DNA of 6,692 bases, taken from contig JAITOP010000311.1 of assembly GCA_031289895.1 (NCBI GenBank), positions 1-6,692 on the forward strand, read 5' to 3'. Positions within the stretch are counted from its first letter, which is position 1, and every line of letters starts with the position of its first letter. The notes under the pieces are model-generated. The model ran no database searches and was not told where the DNA came from. It saw only the letters and a program-made list of their open reading frames with translations. Below, piece by piece: positions 1 to 4,919 of this stretch. The DNA comes from Prevotellaceae bacterium. Its GTDB lineage: Bacteria > Bacteroidota > Bacteroidia > Bacteroidales > UBA932. Both the position numbers and the translations under genes were made by a program.

Positions 1-173
1 TTACCATCAATGTCGGCTGAAACGCCTTTAGTCGTTCCCTTTATCAATACTGACGCGGGAATTCCAAGATTATCATCGTTTCCGATGATTTTACCTGTTA
101 CCGTTTTAGTTTGAGCAAACGCTGAAACTCCAATCAGTAAGCAGAGAATGGAAAACATTACAATTTTCTTCAT
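1..173 (-). CDS. SusC-like TonB-dependent outer-membrane receptor, N-terminal fragment (runs off left edge)
   Basis: Only the first 57 codons lie in the window; the gene continues past base 1. Residues 1-21 form a typical signal peptide (MKKIVMFS, then a hydrophobic core, ending in SAFAQ), so the product is exported. From about residue 24 the sequence TVTGKIIGNDDN, then GIPASVLIKGTTKGVSADIDG, matches the start of the carboxypeptidase-regulatory-like beta-sandwich domain that precedes the plug of SusC-type receptors (typical family pattern: VTGKV, P-G-V-VKGTT-G, TD-DG). SusC proteins import glycans or other large nutrients with a SusD lipoprotein and TonB energy. The start at 173 gives the usual MKK signal peptide; an in-frame ATG two codons upstream (179) is possible. 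The gene lies about 33 nt downstream of an inverted-repeat-bounded promoter. Other secreted or outer-membrane proteins carry the same domain, so the SusC call rests on family resemblance of a short stretch. Confidence 0.72.
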   Translation of the reverse strand, partial: MKKIVMFSILCLLIGVSAFAQTKTVTGKIIGNDDNLGIPASVLIKGTTKGVSADIDG

Positions 174-205
174 AATCATTTGTTTTACAATAATTTAATA
201 GATTT

Positions 206-360
206 TGTCTTATAATTTACATTATGTTAACTTTGGGTGCAAATGTAACTTATTTTTCAATACCTTACAAATTTAAACAAATCTATTTTTACGGATTGAA
301 AACACTTATATCGCTGATATTATTGTGTTTAAAACTTAACATAATGTAAATTATGGGACA
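206..360. repeat. Inverted repeat pair flanking the promoter: putative invertible (phase-variable) segment
   Basis: The left arm (206-234) and right arm (332-360) are reverse complements over 29 nt with 26 matches. They share an uninterrupted 19-nt core, ATAATTTACATTATGTTAA at 212-230 and its complement at 336-354. The arms enclose 97 nt that contain the only recognisable promoter of the SusC-like gene. Inverted repeats of this size, spacing and position are characteristic of site-specific invertible promoters that switch surface genes on and off in Bacteroides species. The core is itself quasi-palindromic (ACAT-A-ATGT), as expected for a tyrosine-recombinase site but also for an operator of a dimeric regulator. 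No recombinase gene is in the window. The repeat is directly visible; inversion is inferred. Confidence 0.6.
240..271 (-). promoter_or_regulatory. Bacteroidota-type promoter for the SusC-like gene
   Basis: On the minus strand a -7 box TACATTTG (247-240) fits the Bacteroidota consensus TAnnTTTG, and a -33 box TTTG (271-268) lies 20 nt upstream, close to the usual spacing. Transcription would start near base 235 and give a leader of roughly 60 nt before the ATG at 173. Both boxes lie between the inverted repeats 206-234 and 332-360, so inversion of that segment would turn the promoter away from the gene. Confidence 0.6.
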
Positions 361-623
361 AAATTTTTTGCACGAAGTGTTAAATTTATATATAATGAGG
401 GGATTTTAAAATGTGTTTTTATGATTATTCTTATTAAAAACAAGTGTAAGAATATGATTTTAATTTGCAAGTTGGGACAAAGGTAGTTAATTTAAAACAA
501 TTGGGCATTATTACACGATAAAAATTCTATGTAACAAGCTAATATTTAACTAATTATAACATTATTTATTTGAAAAAGACTTTGAAATTTAGTATTTTTC
601 AATTTTTGTCATATACTTATATA
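361..623. other. AT-rich spacer without a recognised gene
   Basis: No convincing reading frame, tRNA or terminator hairpin was seen. A minus-strand TACCTTTG (485-478) fits the -7 consensus but has no TTTG at the right distance (a TTG at 500-498 is only 12 nt away), so it is at best a weak extra promoter reading toward the SusC-like gene from outside the invertible segment. The 9-mer TGGGACAAA occurs at 354-362, at the edge of the right inverted repeat, and again at 473-481, next to this box. Confidence 0.5.
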
Positions 624-650
624 AAAGTTTTTAAAGTTCGTAAAGTTATA
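624..650 (+). repeat. Three 9-nt units of the AAAGTT word family
   Basis: Three consecutive 9-mers start with AAAGTT (624-632, 633-641, 642-650), differing only in the last three bases (TTT, CGT, ATA). The same words occur on the complementary strand of the longer array at 2828-2896, so this is a dispersed intergenic word family. It lies about 40 nt beyond the stop codon of the minus-strand gene at 692-1285. Confidence 0.55.
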
Positions 651-667
651 GGTTATTATATTTTACA

Positions 668-695
668 ATTTTCGTAATTCGTAATTGATAATCAA
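668..695 (-). repeat. Degenerate heptamer tract overlapping a stop codon
   Basis: Read on the minus strand, four 7-nt units run from 695 to 668: TTGATTA, TCAATTA, CGAATTA and a decayed CGAAAAT. Three of them end in ATTA. The first unit contains the TGA stop (694-692) of the exported-protein gene. The tract is short and AT-rich, so on its own it would be weak; it is kept because folA and dnaX end in the same way. Confidence 0.45.
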
Positions 696-1285
696 TACAC
701 ATAAGTTTTGCGTTTTTCGGCTCTTCTTTTCAGGCGTTCTTCTTTGGTTGAAATTCCAATGCCGGTACTAACTCCAATGCCACCCGCCATTCCGCCGATA
801 GTAAATTTGCCGATTTTCAGGCTGCGCGGTATTATCACTGTTTCCCATTTATGCGTAAACATATTAAATTGATAACGCGAATCCACCAACGGACGAAAAT
901 CCTGTTTAATTTCAAATGGTAGCGGAACGACTGCTTTTACGCCGTTTTTAAAATCTTTATTTTTACCTGTGCCTGAAAAAAGCGGCGACTCTCCCGAAAA
1001 ATAAACACTACGCACAAATAAAAGATTGGGATTGATATTTTGTTCGTTCAAAAGTTCTTGCTTTGTCGAATCGTTTTTTGATGAATAAAGGTCTTCGTGT
1101 TGTATTGTAAGCGTTGTGGGAAAAGGATTTTTGTGTATATTAAAATTAATGTTTACAGGCGATTGCGGTTTAACGTCAAGCATAAATTTGCTTGTATCGG
1201 GCAACGATAATTGTGGCGTTTCCGTTTGTGCCGCAATTTTTCCTGATATTACAATTAACATAAATATTACAACATTTTTTTTCAT
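692..1285 (-). CDS. Small exported protein of unknown function
   Basis: This encodes 197 residues. Residues 1-20 form a signal peptide (MKKN, hydrophobic VVIFMLIVISG, ending IAAQ), so the mature protein is probably periplasmic or on the cell surface; no lipobox cysteine is present. The mature N-terminal half is polar and rich in Asn, Pro and Ser. Residues about 106-155 contain FKNGVKAVVPLPFEIKQDFRPLVDSRYQFNMF, with aromatic and charged residues alternating as in beta-structure. Residues about 157-178 are a Gly/Ile-rich stretch (KIGKFTIGGMAGGIGVSTGIG), too glycine-rich to call a membrane span confidently. The tail is strongly basic (KEERLKRRAEKRK). I do not recognise the family. The start is supported by a -7 box 18 nt upstream and by the signal peptide. 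The gene is transcribed divergently from thyA, and its TGA lies inside a heptamer tract. It has no neighbour in the same direction for over 500 nt, so it is probably monocistronic. Confidence 0.75.
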   Translation of the reverse strand: MKKNVVIFMLIVISGKIAAQTETPQLSLPDTSKFMLDVKPQSPVNINFNIHKNPFPTTLTIQHEDLYSSKNDSTKQELLNEQNINPNLLFVRSVYFSGESPLFSGTGKNKDFKNGVKAVVPLPFEIKQDFRPLVDSRYQFNMFTHKWETVIIPRSLKIGKFTIGGMAGGIGVSTGIGISTKEERLKRRAEKRKTYVY

Positions 1286-1303
1286 ATTTCAGACTGTGTG
1301 CGG

Positions 1304-1311
1304 CAAAGGTA
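1304..1311 (-). promoter_or_regulatory. -7 promoter box for the small exported protein
   Basis: TACCTTTG on the minus strand matches TAnnTTTG exactly and ends 18 nt before the ATG at 1285. Transcription would start near 1299, leaving a leader of about 15 nt. No clear TTTG lies 19-21 nt further upstream, so the -33 half is weak. Confidence 0.5.
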
Positions 1312-1435
1312 ACTTATTATTGTTTAGCACATATTTGCGTTTTGTGTTGTTTAACCATGCGTAACACAATTTACGAAAACACAGTTATTTCTCAAAAAAC
1401 CTTATACAAACGGCTAAAACATTAATAAAAAATAA

Positions 1436-1443
1436 TATCTTTG
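1436..1443 (+). promoter_or_regulatory. -7 promoter box for thyA-folA
   Basis: TATCTTTG matches TAnnTTTG exactly and ends 31 nt before the thyA ATG, giving a leader of about 26 nt. The -33 region (around 1412-1416) has no TTTG, so the upstream half is poor. Confidence 0.5.
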
Positions 1444-1474
1444 CACTACAATTATTAACGCACACGTTTTAACG

Positions 1475-2269
1475 ATGAAAATATATCTTGATTTACTAAA
1501 TAAAATTTTGACCGAAGGTGCTGAAAAACACGACCGTACAGGCGTTGGAACTTTAAGCGTTTTCGGGCATCAAATGCGATTTGATTTGAACGATGGTTTT
1601 CCGCTTGTAACAACAAAAAAAGTGCATCTTAAATCAATTATTTACGAGCTTTTGTGGTTCTTGAACGGCGATACAAACATAAAATTTTTAAACGATAATA
1701 AAGTTACAATCTGGAACGAATGGGCTGATGCAAACGGCGATTTAGGTCATATTTACGGTTATCAGTGGCGTTCGTGGCAAACTACTGACGGTAAGTGTAT
1801 TGACCAAATAACGGATGTTGTAAATTCAATAAAAAACAATCCCGATTCGCGCCGACACATTGTTTGCGCATGGAATGCGGGCGATTTGACAAACATGGCT
1901 TTGCCTCCGTGTCATGCGATATTTCAGTTTTATGTTGCTGCCGGAAAACTTTCGTGCCAGCTTTATCAACGCAGCGCAGACGTGTTTTTGGGCGTTCCTT
2001 TTAACATTGCGTCATACGCTTTGCTGACAATGATGATGGCTCAGGTTTGCAATTTGCAGCTTGGCGAATTTATTCATTCGTTTGGCGATACGCACATTTA
2101 TCTTAATCATATCGAACAAGTTAAAACTCAATTGCAGCGCAGTCCTTTTCAACTTCCAAAAATGAAAATTAATGCAGATGTAAAGTCAATTTTTGATTTT
2201 AAATACGCCGATTTCGAGTTGATAAATTACCAATGTCATCCTGCAATAAAAGCGCCGATTGCCATTTAA
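1475..2269 (+). CDS. thyA: Thymidylate synthase
   Basis: Cytosolic ThyA methylates dUMP to dTMP using 5,10-methylenetetrahydrofolate as both carbon donor and reductant, releasing dihydrofolate. The product is 264 residues, the same length as the E. coli enzyme, and the key residues fall at the same numbers. The catalytic cysteine is C146 in LPPCH. Phosphate-binding arginines are R21 (DRTGVG), R126-R127 (DSRRH) and R166 in QRSADVFLGVPFN, with D169 and N177 following. H207 and Y209 in DTHIYLNH bind the nucleotide sugar. The C-terminus HPAIKAPIAI is the flexible closing segment that folds over the substrates. Nothing is missing or truncated. The start gives the standard MK-YLDLL N-terminus. folA follows after 11 nt in the same direction, forming the classical dTMP/folate operon in which DHFR re-reduces the dihydrofolate made here. 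Confidence 0.98.
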   Translation: MKIYLDLLNKILTEGAEKHDRTGVGTLSVFGHQMRFDLNDGFPLVTTKKVHLKSIIYELLWFLNGDTNIKFLNDNKVTIWNEWADANGDLGHIYGYQWRSWQTTDGKCIDQITDVVNSIKNNPDSRRHIVCAWNAGDLTNMALPPCHAIFQFYVAAGKLSCQLYQRSADVFLGVPFNIASYALLTMMMAQVCNLQLGEFIHSFGDTHIYLNHIEQVKTQLQRSPFQLPKMKINADVKSIFDFKYADFELINYQCHPAIKAPIAI

Positions 2270-2280
2270 TTTCAACAAAA

Positions 2281-2769
2281 ATGAAAACATTTTCGATAAT
2301 AGTAGCAGTAGCCGAAAACAATGCCATTGGCAAAAATAACAATTTGTTATGGCACATTTCGGATGATTTAAAATATTTTAAAAAAATGACATCCGAACAT
2401 ACGGTAATTATGGGAAAAAACACATGGTTGTCGTTGCCCGTAAAACCTTTGCCAAAGCGCAAAAACATTATTATTTCACGCACTTTGGATATACGTATGA
2501 CAGATGTTTTTGTTGTAGGCTCAATACAAGATGCGATTGATATTTGCGAAGAAAATTCCGAAAATTTTATTATCGGCGGCGCAACTATTTACAAACAATT
2601 TTTACCGATTGCCGACAAACTCTACATTACAAAGGTTCACCAGCCGTTTGATGCAGATGTATTTTTCCCCGAAATCGACACAAATAAATTCAAACTCGAA
2701 ACCCAAAGCCCAATATTCACCGACGAAAAAAGCAAACTGCAATATTCGTTTTTGAGTTATAAGTTATAA
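2281..2769 (+). CDS. folA: Dihydrofolate reductase
   Basis: DHFR reduces dihydrofolate to tetrahydrofolate with NADPH, replacing the folate oxidised by ThyA. The product is 162 residues, the normal size for the chromosomal enzyme. Visible motifs are FSIIVAVAENNAIGKNN (strand A and Met20-type loop), LLWHISDDLKYFK with W24 and the catalytic acid D29 (equivalent to E. coli W22 and D27), VIMGKNTWLSLP (NADPH-binding helix), FIIGGATIYKQF with the G99-G100 turn, and the C-terminal DADVFFPEID and YSFLSY. An upstream in-frame ATG at 2233 is rejected because it adds 16 unrelated residues inside the thyA end; the ATG at 2281 gives the family N-terminus and an 11-nt gap to thyA. The last codons and the TAA stop are made of heptamer repeat units that continue into the spacer. 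The residue before W24 is Leu rather than the Pro of E. coli; I regard this as normal variation, not damage. Confidence 0.97.
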   Translation: MKTFSIIVAVAENNAIGKNNNLLWHISDDLKYFKKMTSEHTVIMGKNTWLSLPVKPLPKRKNIIISRTLDIRMTDVFVVGSIQDAIDICEENSENFIIGGATIYKQFLPIADKLYITKVHQPFDADVFFPEIDTNKFKLETQSPIFTDEKSKLQYSFLSYKL

Positions 2770-2807
2770 GTCGTAAGTTGTAAGTCATAAGTCATAAGTT
2801 GTAAGTG
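2756..2807 (+). repeat. Heptamer array GTYRTAA running through the folA stop codon
   Basis: Seven exact-length heptamers run from 2756 to 2804, followed by a partial GTG. Every unit fits GTYRTAA: only the third and fourth bases vary, always pyrimidine then purine, and all four combinations (TA, CG, TG, CA) occur. The first two units lie in the folA reading frame and the second supplies its TAA (2767-2769). No function is known to me; the regularity itself is plain in the sequence. Confidence 0.85.
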
Positions 2808-2827
2808 TTTTGTTGATTTGAAAAAAT

Positions 2828-2896
2828 CTTTATAAACTTTATGAACTTTAAAAACTTTATAACTTTATGAACTTTATAACTTTAAAAACTTTATAA
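2828..2896. repeat. Array of eight 8/9-nt CTTTA words between convergent genes
   Basis: Eight units, each starting with CTTTA, fill 2828-2896: five 9-mers (CTTTATAAA, CTTTATGAA twice, CTTTAAAAA twice) and three 8-mers (CTTTATAA). The array sits between the ends of folA and the minus-strand TonB-domain gene and ends 18 nt short of the latter's stop codon. Its reverse complement shares words with the short run at 624-650. No GC-rich terminator hairpin was seen between the two convergent genes, so this spacer may be all that separates them. Confidence 0.8.
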
Positions 2897-2914
2897 CTTC
2901 TTTCTTTTTTGTTC

Positions 2915-3862
2915 TCAATTCAGATTAAAAACAATAGAAAATGTAAATTCAAAATCGACAGGTGTGTTTTTTTGTTTTGCAGGCGTCCATTTTGGCGATG
3001 ACAAAACCACTCTTACGGCTTCGGCATCTTGTTTGGGCGTCAATTTTTTTACCACATTTACATTGGTTACATTTCCATCTTTATCAACAATAAAACTCAA
3101 TATTACTTTGCCTTGCACGCAAGTTTCGCTGTCGGGATATTTTATGTTTTTCTGAACCCAGTCTTTGAAAGCATTCGCATCTTTTCCCATAAATTTCGGA
3201 TATTCTTCGACAACGGCAAAAGGAATATTTTCGTCAATATACGTTTCGGGTTCTAATTTTTCGGTATTTACGTGTGTTATTTTATGATTTTCGGCAGCAA
3301 TGCTGTCTTCTGCAAAATCCATAATATCTTTGGTCGTCGTGTTTTTTTCGATAATTTTAATTTCTTTTGAATCGATTTCAAAAATTTTTATATTTTTTGG
3401 CATTGGCGGTTCTGCAACGGTTGCAGGCAAAAATTCTTCTTCGATAATTTCTTTTTTCGATTCGTATATTTTAGAAATAAAATCGCTGCCATTTGTTAAT
3501 TCTGTCCCCGTATTTTTTGAATTTGATGTTGAAAAATAAATAAGTCCGCCGGCAATTCCCAAACTCACGCAAGCCGCTGCCGACCATGTAAAAATTGCAT
3601 TTATGCTTGCCGCAGTTCCCCAAATCATTATTTTACGATGATGTTTTTTTCGTATTGTTGTGCGGCGCATAATTTTTTGGTGCAAATTTTCAATATTTTT
3701 TGCGTGGTCATCATCAACTGTATCAATACCTTCTATCGCATCGCACAAAAACGAGTCGGTCATTGCTTCGCGCTCGATGCGGTTTGCGTCCGCGCCTTTT
3801 CGTTTGCCTTTTATGTAATCAAGCAAATTTTGATATAATTTTATGTTCGTTTCTTTACTCAT
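2915..3862 (-). CDS. Membrane-anchored TonB-domain protein paired with the sigma factor
   Basis: This encodes 315 residues. Residues 1-75 are cytoplasmic; YQNLLDYIKGKRKGADANRIEREAMTDSFLCDAIEG resembles the N-terminal segment of Bacteroidota TonB-like proteins encoded after sigma factors (family pattern: Y-GK, E-AN-E-EAM-DPFL-DA-EG). A basic stretch (RRTTIRKKHHRK, 66-77) precedes a membrane region, with the best single span at about 89-111, giving an inside-to-outside topology. Residues about 112-215 are an acidic periplasmic linker. Residues about 221-315 form a TonB C-terminal domain: YPKFMGKDANAFKDWVQKNIKYP, then QGKVILSFIVDKDGNV, then AEAVRVVLSSPKWTPAKQ. TonB domains contact outer-membrane receptors. 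Its start overlaps the sigma gene's end by 8 nt (ATGAGTAA), implying translational coupling. By family and context I infer that it senses or energises the outer membrane and may control the sigma factor; the N-terminal part has no clear classical anti-sigma motif. No ExbB or ExbD gene is nearby. Confidence 0.85.
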   Translation of the reverse strand: MSKETNIKLYQNLLDYIKGKRKGADANRIEREAMTDSFLCDAIEGIDTVDDDHAKNIENLHQKIMRRTTIRKKHHRKIMIWGTAASINAIFTWSAAACVSLGIAGGLIYFSTSNSKNTGTELTNGSDFISKIYESKKEIIEEEFLPATVAEPPMPKNIKIFEIDSKEIKIIEKNTTTKDIMDFAEDSIAAENHKITHVNTEKLEPETYIDENIPFAVVEEYPKFMGKDANAFKDWVQKNIKYPDSETCVQGKVILSFIVDKDGNVTNVNVVKKLTPKQDAEAVRVVLSSPKWTPAKQKNTPVDFEFTFSIVFNLN

Positions 3863-4430
3863 TTTGCAATCTGTTTTCTATACATATTTTAAGATTACGT
3901 TTTCCGTTTTGTATATAACTTTTTACGCTTTTAAGATGATATTTTGTTTCGTCGGAAATTTCGGCGTACGATTTTTCGTCTAAAAAAAACATTTTTATGC
4001 AGTTGCGTTGTGTTTCTGGCAGTTTTTCGATACATTGTTTAAGCGCTGCAAATTGTTTTTCATCATCTTGCTCACAAAGTAGATGCGTAATATCCGAAAA
4101 ATCCATAAAATTATCGGCAAAATCTGTTAAAATTTCAATATTTTTTTTGCGAAGTTTTTGCAAACAATGATTTCGGGCAACGCTGTAAATCCATGTGCGA
4201 AACACTAATATTTCATATTTATTTATTTTTTCGAGCAGAAATTCAAAAATTTGCATTACAGCATCTTGCGCATCTTCAGAGTTTTGCAGATATTTCAAAC
4301 ATACGCCATAAACAAGATGCATATAACGATTGTAAAGATGCCCCAGATATTCGCTGTTGCGGCTGCTGCGAAAAAGAGAAAGCAATTCGCTGTCGTTTTT
4401 GTCTTTTATATTGTCAATTTGCAAAATCAT
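3855..4430 (-). CDS. ECF-like RNA polymerase sigma-70 family sigma factor
   Basis: The product is 191 residues, the size of extracytoplasmic-function sigma factors with only regions 2 and 4. Region 2 spans about residues 28-95: YLGHLYNRYMHLVYGVCLKYLQNSEDAQDAVMQIFEFL is the core-polymerase-binding part, and FRTWIYSVARNHCLQKLRKK is the -10-recognition part. Region 4 spans about 130-182: CIEKLPETQRNCIKMFFLDEKSYAEI, then the helix-turn-helix with LKSVKSYIQNGKRNLK, which resembles Bacteroidota sigma factors. It would direct polymerase to a specific promoter set. Its TAA lies inside the start of the TonB-domain gene, so the two are co-translated and probably act as a regulator-sensor pair. The ATG at 4430 is directly preceded by an in-frame TGA, and the next Met (residue 37) would remove part of region 2, so this start is secure. 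Target genes cannot be told from the window. Confidence 0.93.
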   Translation of the reverse strand: MILQIDNIKDKNDSELLSLFRSSRNSEYLGHLYNRYMHLVYGVCLKYLQNSEDAQDAVMQIFEFLLEKINKYEILVFRTWIYSVARNHCLQKLRKKNIEILTDFADNFMDFSDITHLLCEQDDEKQFAALKQCIEKLPETQRNCIKMFFLDEKSYAEISDETKYHLKSVKSYIQNGKRNLKICIENRLQNE

Positions 4431-4433
4431 TCA

Positions 4434-4441
4434 CAAATGTA
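4434..4441 (-). promoter_or_regulatory. -7 promoter box abutting the sigma-factor ATG
   Basis: TACATTTG on the minus strand matches TAnnTTTG and ends only 3 nt before the ATG at 4430. Transcription would begin at or within 1-2 nt of the A of ATG, giving a leaderless message. No TTTG occurs at the -33 distance; that position falls in the first heptamer of the array beginning at 4460. Confidence 0.45.
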
Positions 4442-4459
4442 ATTAATATTTTTAAAATG

Positions 4460-4571
4460 GGTATTTGGTCATTGGTATTTGGTCGTTGGTATTTAGTCGT
4501 TGGTATTTGGTCGTTGGTATTTAGTCGTTGGTATTTAGTCGTTGGTATTTAGTCGTTGGTCGTTGGTACTT
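4460..4571 (+). repeat. Array of 16 heptamers (RGTNNTT), mostly as 14-nt pairs
   Basis: Sixteen uninterrupted 7-nt units run from 4460 to 4571 and then decay in GGTTGG. For the first fourteen units GGTATTT alternates with a second word (AGTCGTT, GGTCGTT or once GGTCATT), so the higher-order period is 14 nt. The last two units are GGTCGTT and GGTACTT. The array starts 18 nt beyond the sigma-factor -7 box and therefore covers its upstream promoter region. The same words appear in inverted orientation at 4819-4874. Confidence 0.9.
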
Positions 4572-4818
4572 GGTTGGACTTTGCGGTTAAAAAATGATAA
4601 AATGTAAAGATTTTATGTTTATTTTTGTACGTAAATTTAATATCCACAAAGGCAAAAAATCCACAAATAATTTTTTATAAAAATATTCAGAATTAATATT
4701 TTCCTTGTGTCCTTTGTGGGAGAATAAAAAGAAGCAAAAAAATAAAAAGAGATAGCACTTTTACACAAAACCATGCCACGTAAAATTGTTGCGTTTTATA
4801 CTTCTTCAACATCCGCCT
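4572..4818. other. Non-coding block between inverted heptamer arrays
   Basis: No gene is supported here. The longest local frames are 28 codons (4594-4680) and 15 codons (4773-4820), neither with a promoter box. The block has a dyad: CCACAAAGG at 4644-4652 and its complement CCTTTGTGG at 4711-4719, 58 nt apart, plus a direct copy of ATCCACAAA at 4642-4650 and 4659-4667. A-rich stretches (about 4720-4750) follow. It could be transcribed as a structured spacer, but no known RNA family was recognised. Confidence 0.45.
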
Positions 4819-4874
4819 AAGTACCAACGACTAAATACCAACGACCAACGACTAAATACCAAATACCGATTACC
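4819..4874 (-). repeat. Eight heptamers, inverted copy of the 4460-4571 family
   Basis: Read on the minus strand, eight contiguous units fit the same words: GGTAATC, GGTATTT twice, AGTCGTT, GGTCGTT, GGTATTT, AGTCGTT and GGTACTT (from 4874 down to 4819). Both arrays carry GGTACTT at their inner edge, so they face each other as imperfect inverted repeats with arms of about 56 nt. The array ends about 10 nt upstream of the dnaX -33 box. Confidence 0.88.
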
Positions 4875-4884
4875 AAAAAAAGAA

Positions 4885-4915
4885 TTGTCAATTATAAATT
4901 ATTTTTTTACTTTTG
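4885..4915 (+). promoter_or_regulatory. dnaX promoter with -7 box next to the ATG
   Basis: TACTTTTG (4908-4915) fits TAnnTTTG, and a TTG (4885-4887) lies 20 nt upstream as a partial -33 box. The -7 box ends 4 nt before the ATG at 4920, so the transcript would start at or next to the first base of the codon and be essentially leaderless. Confidence 0.5.
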
Positions 4916-4919
4916 CATC

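Noticed and set aside
1116..1364. 82-codon plus-strand frame over the exported-protein gene
   Set aside because: It is the antisense shadow of the minus-strand gene, which has a signal peptide and promoter box; this frame has neither.
2233..2280. Upstream in-frame ATG that would extend folA by 16 residues
   Set aside because: The extension overlaps the thyA end, has no resemblance to DHFR, and the ATG at 2281 gives the standard N-terminus.
4193..4552. 119-codon plus-strand frame ending in a repeated GIWSLVF peptide
   Set aside because: It is antisense to the sigma factor, and its repetitive end is only the translated heptamer array.
4594..4680. 28-codon open frame between the heptamer arrays
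   Set aside because: No promoter box or family resemblance; Lys/Asn/Phe-rich content as expected from AT-rich spacer.
4773..4820. 15-codon frame MPRKIVAFYTSSTSA whose TAA overlaps the right heptamer array
   Set aside because: It mirrors the stop-in-heptamer pattern of real genes, but 15 codons with no promoter box is too little evidence; it could be a gene remnant.
4460..4874. CRISPR array or integron attachment sites in the repeats between sigma factor and dnaX
   Set aside because: The units are contiguous 7-mers with no unique spacers, no cas or integrase gene is present, and the period is far too short.
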